From: Methylobacter sp. S3L5C
GTDB lineage: Bacteria; Pseudomonadota; Gammaproteobacteria; Methylococcales; Methylomonadaceae
Length of the DNA stretch: 64,000 nt
Assembly: GCF_022788635.1 (NCBI RefSeq)
Contig: NZ_CP076024.1
Span: 62,001 to 126,000 of the forward strand
Direction: 5' to 3'
A program made the translations under genes and the position numbers. The notes beneath the pieces are model-generated. The model searched no databases and was not told the DNA's origin. It worked only from the letters and a program-made list of their open reading frames with translations. Shown here piece after piece: positions 10,282 through 19,817 of this stretch; position 1 is the stretch's first letter, and the number at the start of each line of letters is the position of its first letter.

Positions 10282-11160
10282 ATGAACATTGACGTACTTT
10301 GTGTGGGTCACGCCTCTTATGATTTGGTCTTTTCGGTCGCTCATCACCCTGCCGAAGATGAAAAAATTTTCGCAGAAAGCTTGGTCAGTTGCGGAGGCGG
10401 TCCTGCCGCCAACGCTGCCGTAACTGTTGCTAAACTTGGCTTCAAAGCGGCCTTTTCAGGCTACCTTGGACAAGATATTTATGGCGAAAAACATTACCAG
10501 GAACTGCGTCAATATGGTGTTAACACTGACCTTATTATTCGTGGTACCTCCCCTACCCCGCTATCTACCGTACTAGTCAAAGCGGACGGGAAACGGGCGT
10601 TAATTAATTACAAAGGTGAAACCAGGCCATTGCTTTCTGAAGCAATTGATTTCTATGGTATAACACCCAAAGTTATTTTGTTCGATGGCCACGAGCCACA
10701 GTTGTCCACATCCCTGCTGAAGCGCACACAAAGCGAAAAAATCCCCACTGTTCTGGATGCAGGCTCCGTTCATGAAGGCACGTTAGCTTTGATGGAACAG
10801 GTCGATTATCTGGTTTGCTCCGAAAAATTCGCCCGGCAATTTGCAGGTGATCAGGAGACAGCTTTAACTCGTTTAGCGGAAAACTCTCCAACAGTTGTCA
10901 TTACTTTGGGCGAAAGAGGCCTGATTTGGCAGCGAGGTCAAGAGCGAGGGGTCTTACCGGCATTTTCTGTTAACGCCATTGACACGACTGGCGCAGGAGA
11001 TGCTTTTCATGGCGCATTTGCAGCCGCTATTGTCTTAAAAATGAACTGGCTTGATGCGTTGCGCTACGCAAGTGCTGCGGGAGCACTTTGCTGCACAAAA
11101 ATAGGTGCCCGATCAGGGCTACCTTCAAAAGAAGAGCATCGGGCACTGCTTGAGCGTTAA
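10282..11160 (+). CDS. PfkB-family carbohydrate kinase
   Basis: This 292-residue protein is a PfkB/ribokinase-family kinase that phosphorylates a sugar or nucleoside with ATP. The N-terminal signature 'SCGGGPAANAAVTVAKLG' and the C-terminal signature 'DTTGAGDAFHGAF' (Asp240 as the catalytic base) are both intact. The substrate cannot be read from the sequence; the family includes ribokinase, fructokinase and sulfofructose kinase. It starts 34 bp after metZ and precedes gap-pyk, but a link to glycolysis is only suggestive. Confidence 0.88.
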   Translation: MNIDVLCVGHASYDLVFSVAHHPAEDEKIFAESLVSCGGGPAANAAVTVAKLGFKAAFSGYLGQDIYGEKHYQELRQYGVNTDLIIRGTSPTPLSTVLVKADGKRALINYKGETRPLLSEAIDFYGITPKVILFDGHEPQLSTSLLKRTQSEKIPTVLDAGSVHEGTLALMEQVDYLVCSEKFARQFAGDQETALTRLAENSPTVVITLGERGLIWQRGQERGVLPAFSVNAIDTTGAGDAFHGAFAAAIVLKMNWLDALRYASAAGALCCTKIGARSGLPSKEEHRALLER

Positions 11161-11522
11161 AAAAATAATTCCATTATAAACCTTAATTTTACAATGGTCT
11201 AACCAAGCCGGTATCATAAATTACTACCAAATTTTAGAGACTCATCTTTATTAACGAGTAGCCCATAAGATTTGTCGAGCGAAATATGGCTATCCGGAAA
11301 ATAGTATTTTTCGTAACGACGACCTGTCATACCGTCACTATAAACCAGCACTGACAGCGCTAAAATGGCAACGCGAGCTAAACAAATTTTAGTTACCTGT
11401 AACAAACCTTGTCGTGATCATCAATAGACTAAACACCCTTTATTTTGGTATAGTTATACCGTTTAAAAGCTTAGATACACCTGTTTTAATAATTTTTCAC
11501 ATTATCACTCTGGAGATACTCA
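11161..11522. other. Intergenic region upstream of gap
   Basis: These 362 bp contain no convincing gene. A minus-strand open frame (11214-11405) has no ribosome-binding site or recognisable product. A 6-2-6 inverted repeat, GGTATAGTTATACC, sits at 11447-11460 about 60 bp before the gap start and could be an operator or part of a promoter. Confidence 0.5.
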
Positions 11523-12536
11523 ATGCCAATTAAAGTTGCAATCAATGGTTATGGTCGTATTGGACGCAATATCGTCCGCGCATTATACGAGTCAGGCCGT
11601 ACCAATGAAATCCAAATAGTTGCGATCAATGACTTAGGTGACAGCAATACCAATGCTCACCTGACACAATACGATTCAGTACATGGAAAATTTCCCTTTG
11701 AAGTTACTGTTGATGGAGACTACATTGTTATTAATGGCGACAAAATTAGAGTTTTCTCGGAAAGAGATCCTTCAAAACTGCCTTGGGCCGAGCTGAATAT
11801 TGATGTTGTTCATGAATGTACCGGTTTTTTCACCAGCAAAGCTAAAGCATCAGCACACATTACTGCCGGCGCAAAAAAAGTCATTATTTCAGCCCCAGGT
11901 GGCGATGATGTTGACGGAACGATCGTATTTGGCGTGAACCATAACACCCTGAAAGCATCTGACACCGTTATTTCCAACGCATCATGCACAACCAACTGTC
12001 TGGCACCAATTGTAAAACCGTTAAATGACGCTATTGGTATAGTCAGTGGTTTAATGACGACTATTCATTCATATACTAATGACCAAGTTCTGACTGACGT
12101 CTATCACAGTGATTTACGTCGTGCCCGTTCAGCCACACAATCAATGATTCCTGCCAAAACCGGTGCAGCTGCGGCCGTTGGTTTGGTATTGCCTGAACTG
12201 GCTGGAAAACTGGATGGTTTTGCCATGCGTGTACCCACTATCAATGTTTCTGTTGTTGATTTAACTTTCTATGCCGCCAGAGACACCAGCGTAGCAGAAG
12301 TTACCGAAATTTTAACAGCGGCCTCGAAAGGCGCTTTAAAAGGCATTCTGGATATCAATGACAGACCGCTGGTTTCTATTGATTTTAACCATAATCCTGC
12401 ATCATCTATTTACGAAGCACCACTGACTAAAGTATCGGGTGGACGCTTGGTAAAAGTTTTATCTTGGTACGATAACGAATGGGGCTTCTCAAATCGCATG
12501 TTGGATACCACCATTGCTCTTGTAAATGCTAAATAA
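11523..12536 (+). CDS. gap: Glyceraldehyde-3-phosphate dehydrogenase
   Basis: GAPDH oxidises glyceraldehyde 3-phosphate to 1,3-bisphosphoglycerate. The 337-residue protein has the Rossmann motif 'INGYGRIGR', the catalytic Cys155 in 'SNASCTTNC', and the C-terminal '[13 protein letters not shown]'. The cofactor-binding loop reads 'AINDLGD', with the aspartate usual in NAD-dependent enzymes, though this alone does not settle NAD versus NADP use. A CTGGAG ribosome-binding site lies 8-13 bases before the ATG. pyk follows after 12 bp, so the two are probably cotranscribed; pgk is not between them. Confidence 0.97.
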   Translation: MPIKVAINGYGRIGRNIVRALYESGRTNEIQIVAINDLGDSNTNAHLTQYDSVHGKFPFEVTVDGDYIVINGDKIRVFSERDPSKLPWAELNIDVVHECTGFFTSKAKASAHITAGAKKVIISAPGGDDVDGTIVFGVNHNTLKASDTVISNASCTTNCLAPIVKPLNDAIGIVSGLMTTIHSYTNDQVLTDVYHSDLRRARSATQSMIPAKTGAAAAVGLVLPELAGKLDGFAMRVPTINVSVVDLTFYAARDTSVAEVTEILTAASKGALKGILDINDRPLVSIDFNHNPASSIYEAPLTKVSGGRLVKVLSWYDNEWGFSNRMLDTTIALVNAK

Positions 12537-12548
12537 CGGATTTAATTA

Positions 12549-13997
12549 ATGTTAAGAAGAACCAAAATTTTAGCCACACTCGGCCCTGCAACTGATAAGC
12601 CAGGTGTACTTGAAGGCTTATTCAAAGCAGGTATTGACGTTGTCCGGATGAACTTTTCTCATGGTTCTGCTCAAGATCATCTCGACAGAGCTGATGCAGT
12701 TCGCGCACTCAGCAAAAAAACCGGCAGACGCGTAGGTATTCTGGCGGATTTACAAGGTCCTAAAATTCGTATTGCCCGATTTAAAGATACCAAGATATTT
12801 TTAAATGAAGGCCAGGAATTTGCCTTGGATATTAACTTTGATCCTACTGCTGGCGATCACACTCAGGTTGGTATTACCTACGAACCTTTGGCTTTGGAAG
12901 TTAAACCCGGCAGCCGACTGTTGCTGGATGATGGTCGTATTGTGCTGGATGTTGTTGATGTTGTTGATATGCGTGTTAACTGTACCGTTATTGTCGGTGG
13001 CGCGTTATCCAACAATAAAGGTATAAATCTGATGGGTGGCGGTCTTTCTGCAGCAGCATTAACTGAAAAAGATAAGGAAGACATCAAAACTATCGCTCTG
13101 ATGAATTGCGATTACGTGGCTATCTCTTTTCCACGTTGCGCTGAAGATCTTAATGAAGCACGTCGTTTATTGGAAGCGGTAGGCTGTTATGCCGGTATTG
13201 TTTCTAAAGTTGAAAGGGCAGAAGCAATAGTTCCAGACGTTATGGATGAAATCATTCTGGCATCTGATGCCGTAATGGTAGCTCGTGGCGATCTGGGCGT
13301 TGAAATTGGCGATGCCAACTTACCTGCTGTACAGAAATTACTGATTAAACGTACACGGGAACTCAATCGTGTTGCTATTACCGCAACACAAATGATGGAG
13401 TCGATGATCGAAAATCCGATTCCTACACGGGCTGAAGTATTTGATGTTGCCAATGCCGTTTATGACGGTACTGATGCCATCATGTTGTCAGCAGAAACAG
13501 CTTCCGGAAACTACCCCATAAAAGCTGTTGAAGCCATGCATCGGATTTGCATAGAAGCAGAAAAGCAAAAAAGCGTCCGTGAATCGGATCACCGCATCAA
13601 TATTCAATTTGAGCGCGATGATGAAGCTATCGCCATGTCAGCTATGTATATGGCTAACCATACCAAAATTAGAGGTATAGTAGCACTAACCGAGTCTGGT
13701 ACAACACCGCTGTCGATGTCCAGAATCAGTTCTGGTATTCCAATTTTTGCGTTTAGTAGCCAGGAAAAAACCTTAGGTAAAGTCACCTTATTTCGCGGTG
13801 TTTTCCCTATGTACTTTAAAATTGAGGACACTCAGGATCATGCTGAAGTGAACCGTAGTATTGTTAAAGAACTTAGAAGATGGAACAAAGCAAAAGACGG
13901 CGACAAATTCATTATCACAAAAGGCGACTTGACGGGTATTGAAGGCGGCACTAATGCGTTAAAAGTTATTGTCCTTGGACAAGGTTTAACGCCTTAA
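12549..13997 (+). CDS. pyk: Pyruvate kinase
   Basis: Pyruvate kinase converts phosphoenolpyruvate and ADP to pyruvate and ATP. The 482-residue protein has the usual order: N-terminal TIM-barrel half ('TKILATLGPATD', 'RMNFSHG'), the B domain, the active-site region 'ITATQMMESMIENPIPTRAE' (near 280-300), and the C-terminal regulatory domain. The C-domain is complete. The gene is followed by a strong hairpin that probably ends the gap-pyk transcript. Confidence 0.97.
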   Translation: MLRRTKILATLGPATDKPGVLEGLFKAGIDVVRMNFSHGSAQDHLDRADAVRALSKKTGRRVGILADLQGPKIRIARFKDTKIFLNEGQEFALDINFDPTAGDHTQVGITYEPLALEVKPGSRLLLDDGRIVLDVVDVVDMRVNCTVIVGGALSNNKGINLMGGGLSAAALTEKDKEDIKTIALMNCDYVAISFPRCAEDLNEARRLLEAVGCYAGIVSKVERAEAIVPDVMDEIILASDAVMVARGDLGVEIGDANLPAVQKLLIKRTRELNRVAITATQMMESMIENPIPTRAEVFDVANAVYDGTDAIMLSAETASGNYPIKAVEAMHRICIEAEKQKSVRESDHRINIQFERDDEAIAMSAMYMANHTKIRGIVALTESGTTPLSMSRISSGIPIFAFSSQEKTLGKVTLFRGVFPMYFKIEDTQDHAEVNRSIVKELRRWNKAKDGDKFIITKGDLTGIEGGTNALKVIVLGQGLTP

Positions 13998-14006
13998 TAC
14001 TGATCG

Positions 14007-14050
14007 ATTCTGCACCTGGATTATTACCCGGGTGCAGAATTGCTTTTGGT
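14007..14050. terminator. Hairpin terminator between pyk and uvrD
   Basis: ATTCTGCACC (14007-14016) pairs with GGTGCAGAAT (14031-14040), enlarged by flanking G/C pairs around a short loop. It is followed on the plus strand by a T-rich stretch (tgcttttggtttt). It lies between converging genes and may act in both directions. Confidence 0.8.
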
Positions 14051-14121
14051 TTTACTTTATGCAGCGAAAAGCCGATCTACCGCTATAAAAACCGGCTTAA
14101 TGAAACTACAAAAACTCCCCC

Positions 14122-16287
14122 CTACAAAACATCCAACTTGGCATAAGCCAGCATTAGCCATTTAACGCCGACCTCTTTAAAGTTAATCTGTACCATTTCC
14201 TGCGCACCAGATCCTTCCAGTTGCAAGACTGTGCCTTCACCAAACTTTGCATGACCCACTCGCTGTCCAAGCTTATAACTTCCAGTTGCCTGTAAAGATA
14301 AAGCTTTCGGTTTTACTGCAGTAACCGGACGACTGATTGTCGCTCGCAGCCTCACTTCCTGCAAAAATTCAGAGGGAATTTCGCGTAAAAATCGTGACGG
14401 TCCGGGATAAGTTTCACGGCCATATAACCGCCTGGATTCTGCATAAGTTAAATACAATTGCTGCATGGCCCGGGTAATCCCGACATAACAAAGCCTGCGC
14501 TCCTCTTCCAAACGGACTACATCATCAACAGATTGTTGTGACGGAAACAAACCCTCTTCCATACCCACCAGAAAAACCAACTTAAACTCCAGGCCTTTCG
14601 CAGAATGAATGGTCATAAGTTGCACACAGTCATCAAAATCATCGCCCTGACTATCTCCAGACTCCAGGGCAGCATGGCTAAGGAACATATCCAGTTCGCC
14701 CATATTTTCTTGATTTTCCTGATCGAAATCAAAAAGACGCGCAGCGTTGACTAACTCTTCGAGGTTTTCTATTTTCTCCTCGCCCTTATCCATTTTTTCT
14801 TTATTATAAAGCTCAATCAACCCGCATTTTTCAACAACCAGCTTAACCTTTTCATAAAGCTCCAGACCATCTGTTTCTTTGGTTAATAACTTGATTAGCT
14901 CCAAAAAGCCAATTAAGGCATTGGTCGCGCGTGCCGTCATGGCACGCTCATTAATCAACACAATCGCTGCAGCCCATAATGACAAAGTCTGATCACGGGC
15001 TATGCTGCGTATATCATCGATAGCTTTAGCGCCTATACCCCTCGTTGGCGTGTTAATAACCCGCTCAAAGGAGGCATCATCATGACGGTTGGACATCAGC
15101 CGCAGGTAAGCCAGTGCATTTTTAATTTCTGCACGATCAAAAAAACGCAACCCGCCATAAACACGGTAAGGTGTACCGGTAGCCATCAATTTTTCTTCAA
15201 ACTGACGGGACTGGGCATTGGATCGATATAAAATAGCGGCATCACTGCGAAGACCGCCCTCATTGATCCAGGCTCTGATACGCTCGACTACAAAATAAGC
15301 CTCATCCTGTTCATTAAAAGCCGTGTACAAAGAGATTAAATCGCCGTCACCGGCATTGGTCCACAACTCTTTACCCATGCGTCCGGCATTATTGGCAATT
15401 ATCTGGTTAGCCGCCTTAAGAATGGTGCCAGTGGAGCGATAATTCTGTTCCAGCTTGATGACCTGATGATTGGGATAATGTTTTTGAAAGCTGTAAATAT
15501 TTTCAATTTTTGCACCACGCCAGCCATAAATGGACTGATCGTCATCACCGACTACAAACAGGTTATCCATGCCATCTGTCAATAGCCGGAGCCAGGCATA
15601 TTGAATGGTATTGGTATCCTGAAACTCATCAACATGAACATGCCGGAAACGCTGCTGATAAAAATCCAGCAAATGCTGATTATCGCGTAACAATTCATGC
15701 GCACGTAACAGTAACTCGGCAAAATCTACCAAACCGGATCGATCACAAAGCTCCTCGTAAGCTCGATAAACTCCCAGCATTTGCCGTTGCTGCATATCGC
15801 CTGTCTCGACCATATACCGCGCCCTGATACCTTCATCTTTCTGGGCATTGATAAACCATTGCACTTCCCGTGGCGGCCACTTGGAATCATCAAAGTTAAG
15901 CGTATTTAACAAACGCTTGATAACTCTTAACTGGTCTCCTGAATCCATGATCTGAAAGGTTTCCGGTAATTTCGCCTCTTTTGCATGCCGCCTTAACAAA
16001 CGGTGCGCTATCCCGTGAAAAGTACCTATCCATAGGGTATTAGCAGATATTTTAAGCAGCTCCTCAATTCTTCCACGCATTTCCCTTGCGGCTTTATTGG
16101 TAAAAGTTACCGCTAAAATAGCTTGCGCTGATACGCCTTCTACCTGTATCTGCCAGGCGATACGATGCACTAATACCCGGGTTTTTCCACTACCGGCACC
16201 AGCCAATATCAGCATGGCTTGAGAGGGTGCAGTCACCGCCTGCCGCTGGGCGTCATTAAGAGGATCTATAATTTTTGTAATATCCAT
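14122..16287 (-). CDS. uvrD: DNA helicase II (UvrD-type superfamily 1A helicase)
   Basis: UvrD unwinds DNA 3'-5' in nucleotide-excision and mismatch repair and strips RecA from DNA. The 721-residue protein has Walker A AGAGSGKTR at 29-37, motif Ia 'TFTNKAAREMRGRI', the DExx box 'VDEFQDTN' (Asp220, Glu221), 'VVGDDDQSIYGWRGA', 'LEQNYRST', and the C-terminal motifs 'TIHSAKGLEF' and 'RLCYVGITRAMQQLYLTYA'. Its C-terminal tail folds into the UvrD Tudor-like domain ('GQRVGHAKFGEGTVLQLEG'). Length and tail fit UvrD better than Rep. The mismatch-repair gene mutS is in the same window. Confidence 0.95.
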   Translation of the reverse strand: MDITKIIDPLNDAQRQAVTAPSQAMLILAGAGSGKTRVLVHRIAWQIQVEGVSAQAILAVTFTNKAAREMRGRIEELLKISANTLWIGTFHGIAHRLLRRHAKEAKLPETFQIMDSGDQLRVIKRLLNTLNFDDSKWPPREVQWFINAQKDEGIRARYMVETGDMQQRQMLGVYRAYEELCDRSGLVDFAELLLRAHELLRDNQHLLDFYQQRFRHVHVDEFQDTNTIQYAWLRLLTDGMDNLFVVGDDDQSIYGWRGAKIENIYSFQKHYPNHQVIKLEQNYRSTGTILKAANQIIANNAGRMGKELWTNAGDGDLISLYTAFNEQDEAYFVVERIRAWINEGGLRSDAAILYRSNAQSRQFEEKLMATGTPYRVYGGLRFFDRAEIKNALAYLRLMSNRHDDASFERVINTPTRGIGAKAIDDIRSIARDQTLSLWAAAIVLINERAMTARATNALIGFLELIKLLTKETDGLELYEKVKLVVEKCGLIELYNKEKMDKGEEKIENLEELVNAARLFDFDQENQENMGELDMFLSHAALESGDSQGDDFDDCVQLMTIHSAKGLEFKLVFLVGMEEGLFPSQQSVDDVVRLEEERRLCYVGITRAMQQLYLTYAESRRLYGRETYPGPSRFLREIPSEFLQEVRLRATISRPVTAVKPKALSLQATGSYKLGQRVGHAKFGEGTVLQLEGSGAQEMVQINFKEVGVKWLMLAYAKLDVL

Positions 16288-16391
16288 TTGTTATCGCTTG
16301 CACATTTTTTAGAGCTGTGTATATTGTTTGAAATTATAATGGCTAAAAAACCATTACTTTAATAATAACAATTAAACAGAAGGAGATTAAG

Positions 16392-16628
16392 ATGAGTTTT
16401 GATTATAAGCGTATGATTAAATTTGAACACAATGTCGGCGAGAAAGAGAAAAAATACCGCATATACGGAGGCGCTGCATTAATTGCCGTTTCAATTTTTA
16501 CCGCCTCAATTGCTTTTTTACTGATTGGCATGATTATTCTTGCAACCGGATTTACCGGCTGGTGCCCTGCATACTCAGGGTTTAATAAAAATACCTGTAC
16601 CACTGACGATAGCTCTACAAACAGCTAA
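16392..16628 (+). CDS. DUF2892 (YgaP-type) small membrane protein
   Basis: This 78-residue protein has two hydrophobic segments (about 24-36 and 38-55) and the family landmarks 'NVGEKEKKYRIYGGA' and 'GFTGWCPAYSGFNKNTC'. DUF2892 domains also form the membrane part of the YgaP rhodanese; stand-alone copies have no known function. An AAGGAG ribosome-binding site lies just before the ATG. Confidence 0.85.
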   Translation: MSFDYKRMIKFEHNVGEKEKKYRIYGGAALIAVSIFTASIAFLLIGMIILATGFTGWCPAYSGFNKNTCTTDDSSTNS

Positions 16629-16637
16629 CAAACACAA

Positions 16638-16674
16638 AGGCGCAAGCTGAATAAGACCCTTTTTCCTTGCGCCT
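16638..16674. terminator. Inverted repeat between converging genes
   Basis: AGGCGCAAG (16638-16646) pairs with CTTGCGCCT (16666-16674), a perfect 9-bp stem with a 19-base loop that includes CCCTTTTTC. It lies between the DUF2892 gene and fxsA, which converge, and may work as a bidirectional terminator. Confidence 0.5.
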
Positions 16675-16691
16675 GACAGCTTTTTACTGCT

Positions 16692-17129
16692 TTATTCATC
16701 CTTGTGAAATTCACCTTCCAAAATATTTTTTTCAGCAGTTTTTTCTTGCTGAAAAGGTCCGCCAGCCTGAATAAGACGATTTTCAATCACATACTGGGCA
16801 AGTTTTTTGCGTAAAGATGGAATTAAACAAATAAAGCCCAAGATATCTGTAATAAATCCGGGGGTTAACAATAATAAACCACCCAACAGAATAATGGGAC
16901 CTTCAATCATTTCATAAGCAGGTATCACGCCTTGCGCAAGACTCTCCTGAAACCGCCGAAAAGTGGCAAAGCCTTGCAGCCTTAATAACCAAGCACCCAA
17001 AGCGGCAGTAAACACCACTAAAAAAATAGTCGGTAAAGCACCAATCATGCTGCCTACTTGCAGTAGCAAATAAATTTCCGCAAAGGGAATAATCAAAACC
17101 ACCAGAAACAAAATTTGGAAAACTTTCAT
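16692..17129 (-). CDS. fxsA: FxsA family membrane protein
   Basis: This 145-residue inner-membrane protein is of the FxsA family (named for suppression of F-exclusion of phage T7). It shows four hydrophobic segments and the family pattern 'PFAEIYLLLQVGSMIGALPT', followed by 'LGAWLLRLQGFATFRR' and 'GGLLLLTPGFITDILGF'. The C-terminus is charged and presumably cytoplasmic. Its biochemical function is unknown. It is divergent from cutA, with a shared 154-bp A+T-rich spacer. Confidence 0.92.
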   Translation of the reverse strand: MKVFQILFLVVLIIPFAEIYLLLQVGSMIGALPTIFLVVFTAALGAWLLRLQGFATFRRFQESLAQGVIPAYEMIEGPIILLGGLLLLTPGFITDILGFICLIPSLRKKLAQYVIENRLIQAGGPFQQEKTAEKNILEGEFHKDE

Positions 17130-17283
17130 CTATATACTCTTACTCTTAAGTTATTTAATAACAGCTAAAAATCGGCTATTTACGTCTTACTACTTGCATC
17201 TTTAACCTTATACCTACAATATAAAGGCAATCCAGTATAATTTCTAGGATAATATCCATCTTTGCGTATTACTATCCCAAAAA

Positions 17284-17604
17284 ATGCCGACTCATTATCA
17301 AATAACGCTTTGCACTTGCCCCGATAAAAAGACCGCAGAAAAAATTGCCCACTTACTTGTAAACGATAAACTGGCTGCTTGTGTCAACATTTTGCCGGGT
17401 ATTACTTCTGTTTATCGCTGGCAAGAACAAACAGAATCTGCCCAAGAATATTTATTACTGATTAAAGCCAATAAAAGTAGTTATCAAACGATTGAAACCA
17501 CTATAAAAAAGCACCATCCTTACGAGCTTCCTGAAATAATTGCCGTCCCTGTTGAAAACGGCTTACCTGAATATCTGCATTGGATTGATTCATGCCATTC
17601 TTAA
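17284..17604 (+). CDS. cutA: Divalent-cation tolerance protein CutA
   Basis: CutA1 is a small trimeric cytoplasmic protein linked to copper tolerance in E. coli. The 106 residues include 'CTCPDKKTAEKIAHLLV', 'LAACVNILPGITSVYRW' and 'HPYELPEIIAVPV', all family hallmarks. Its 3' end overlaps the start of dsbD by 13 bp, the same cutA-dsbD pairing as in enterobacteria. Confidence 0.96.
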   Translation: MPTHYQITLCTCPDKKTAEKIAHLLVNDKLAACVNILPGITSVYRWQEQTESAQEYLLLIKANKSSYQTIETTIKKHHPYELPEIIAVPVENGLPEYLHWIDSCHS

Positions 17605-19817
17605 AACTAATTTTTTTCTGTTTTATCTTATTGCTCACACATTCGGCTGTTGTCGTGGCCGAACAAGAACTACTGCCTCCCGATCAGGCATTTAAAATTT
17701 CTGTCAAAGCAATCACAACCGATCAGCTTGAAATTTCCTGGGATATTGCCGAAGGTTATTACCTTTATCGCGATAAAATTCAGTTTACCTCCAAAACTGA
17801 ACAAATCCGGATAGTGCCCCCTATTTTTCCGGCCGGTAAAACCAAACACGATGAAAACTTTGGCGATGTTGTTATTTACCGTAACCATCTACAAATACCG
17901 GTCTCTTTAGTAGTGGCAAACCAAACGCCTTCCATAAAGCTGCTGGTACAATATCAAGGCTGTGCCGATAGAGGCATCTGTTATCCGCCGCAGAAGAAAA
18001 TCATTGATATTATTTTACCCGTAGCGACACCAGTCACTAATGATAATCCACTTGAGCGCCTGCTAAAGAAACTTCCCGGATTAAAACTTGACCCCACTCA
18101 AGATGAATTATTGCCTGCTGAACAAGCGTTCCAGTTTTTTGCGACCATCAAAGATGCCAACACAATCCATGTTAACTGGGAAATTGCCAAAGGCTATTAT
18201 CTTTATCGTGAGAAAATCCAACTTGAATTAACCAATGAAACCGGCAATCAATTGGGACCTTACGTAATACCTCAAGGCATACCTAAACACGATGAAGCCT
18301 TTGGCCAGGTTGAAACCTTCTATAACGAACTTGGCTTTGACCTGCCCATTATCCGCACAAACAGCTCAACAAACTCCATTACCCTACAAGCCGGCTTTCA
18401 GGGATGTGCTGATCGTGGCGTTTGTTATCCGCCGATGACTAAAAAAATTGACCTGGAACTCCCTGCTGTCCAGAACATTATGTCGGTAGCCGTTACCCAA
18501 GCACCGCCGGCTATTTCTGAACAAGATCAGATTGTACAATCGTTAAAAAATGATAGTCTGGCGATGACATTACTCAGCTTTTTTGGCTTTGGTTTATTAT
18601 TGTCGATGACGCCCTGTATTTTTCCGATGATTCCCATTTTATCGGGCATTATAGTAGGTCATGGTAATCGCATTACCACCGCCAGAGCATTTTTACTGTC
18701 CCTTAGTTATGTCGTCGCCTCCGCTTTCACTTACACAGTGTTTGGCATACTCGCGGCATTATTCGGCAGCAATTTACAAACAACTTTTCAGCAACCCTGG
18801 ATAGTTGTCCTGTTCAGTGCCATTTTTGTGTTGCTGTCCTTATCCATGTTTGGTTTTTATGAACTGGAACTACCCAACTCACTAAAAACCAAACTGCATA
18901 ATTCCAGCGAAAGGCACCGTGATGGCTCGCTCTGGGGAGCTGCCATCATGGGTGCCTTATCCTCGTTGATTGTAGGTCCCTGTGTTGCTGCACCGCTGGC
19001 AGGCGCACTTATTTTTATCGGTCAAAGCGGGAGCGCCTTATTAGGCGGTAGCGCCTTGTTTGCCATGGGCTTAGGTATGGGGGTTCCATTATTATTATTG
19101 GGCGCATCTGCCGGTAAATTATTACCTAAAGCAGGAACCTGGCTTTATTCGACCAAAGCTGTTTTTGGCGTTATTATGCTGGCGGTCGCCGTCTGGATGC
19201 TTAGTCGTATTTTGCCGCCCTCAATCACTATTTTACTATGGGCGATGTTGCTAATCCTTCCGGCTATTTATCTCAGCGCCATTGATTCACTCCCGGAGAA
19301 TAGTTCCGGTTGGCGCAAGTTATGGAAAGGCGTGGGATTAATCATGCTTGCTTACGGCCTGTTGTTATTAATAGGCTTTAGTATGGGTAACAGCAACCCT
19401 TTAAAACCACTGCAGGGATTTGGCATCAATAATGCCCAAGCTACTGAACAAGGACTTGTTTTTGAAAAAGTGGCGTCATTATCAGCCCTGGAAAGCAGAA
19501 TTCAGCAAGCCAGTGCAAACCATCAACCGGTCATGCTGGATTTTTATGCCGACTGGTGTATATCGTGTAAAGAAATGGAAGCTTACACCTTTGCAGATCC
19601 TAAAGTTAAACAAGCACTTAACGGCTTTGTGCTATTGCAAGCAGATGTCACTAAAAACTCTGATGACGACAAAGCCTTACTGGCAAAATTTAACCTCATT
19701 GGACCGCCCGCCATTTTATTTTTTAGTACCAATAATCAAGAAAAAGCCGCTCACCGGGTAATCGGTTATCAAGATGCTGAAACCTTTATCAACACTTTAC
19801 AACGAGTAAAATTATGA
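17592..19817 (+). CDS. dsbD: Thiol:disulfide interchange protein DsbD with two N-terminal alpha domains
   Basis: DsbD moves electrons from cytoplasmic thioredoxin across the inner membrane to periplasmic DsbC and cytochrome-maturation proteins. At 741 residues it is much longer than the roughly 565 of E. coli. After a signal peptide (about 1-23), the alpha domain occurs twice. Copy 1 is about 26-145 with Cys124 and Cys130 in 'GCADRGICYPP'. Copy 2 is about 171-292 with Cys272 and Cys278 in 'GCADRGVCYPP'. The eight-segment membrane domain follows with redox cysteines Cys342 ('TPCIFPMIP') and Cys464 ('GPCVAAPLAG'). The C-terminal thioredoxin domain has CISC at 656-659. All catalytic cysteines of both alpha copies are kept, so neither looks decayed. 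It is coupled by an ATGA overlap to the next gene; its partner dsbC is at 29023-29745. Confidence 0.96.
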   Translation: MPFLKLIFFCFILLLTHSAVVVAEQELLPPDQAFKISVKAITTDQLEISWDIAEGYYLYRDKIQFTSKTEQIRIVPPIFPAGKTKHDENFGDVVIYRNHLQIPVSLVVANQTPSIKLLVQYQGCADRGICYPPQKKIIDIILPVATPVTNDNPLERLLKKLPGLKLDPTQDELLPAEQAFQFFATIKDANTIHVNWEIAKGYYLYREKIQLELTNETGNQLGPYVIPQGIPKHDEAFGQVETFYNELGFDLPIIRTNSSTNSITLQAGFQGCADRGVCYPPMTKKIDLELPAVQNIMSVAVTQAPPAISEQDQIVQSLKNDSLAMTLLSFFGFGLLLSMTPCIFPMIPILSGIIVGHGNRITTARAFLLSLSYVVASAFTYTVFGILAALFGSNLQTTFQQPWIVVLFSAIFVLLSLSMFGFYELELPNSLKTKLHNSSERHRDGSLWGAAIMGALSSLIVGPCVAAPLAGALIFIGQSGSALLGGSALFAMGLGMGVPLLLLGASAGKLLPKAGTWLYSTKAVFGVIMLAVAVWMLSRILPPSITILLWAMLLILPAIYLSAIDSLPENSSGWRKLWKGVGLIMLAYGLLLLIGFSMGNSNPLKPLQGFGINNAQATEQGLVFEKVASLSALESRIQQASANHQPVMLDFYADWCISCKEMEAYTFADPKVKQALNGFVLLQADVTKNSDDDKALLAKFNLIGPPAILFFSTNNQEKAAHRVIGYQDAETFINTLQRVKL

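Noticed and set aside
11214-11405. 63-residue minus-strand frame with a hydrophobic N-terminus
   Set aside because: No ribosome-binding site, no recognisable family and no conserved neighbour; length is within chance for A+T-rich DNA.
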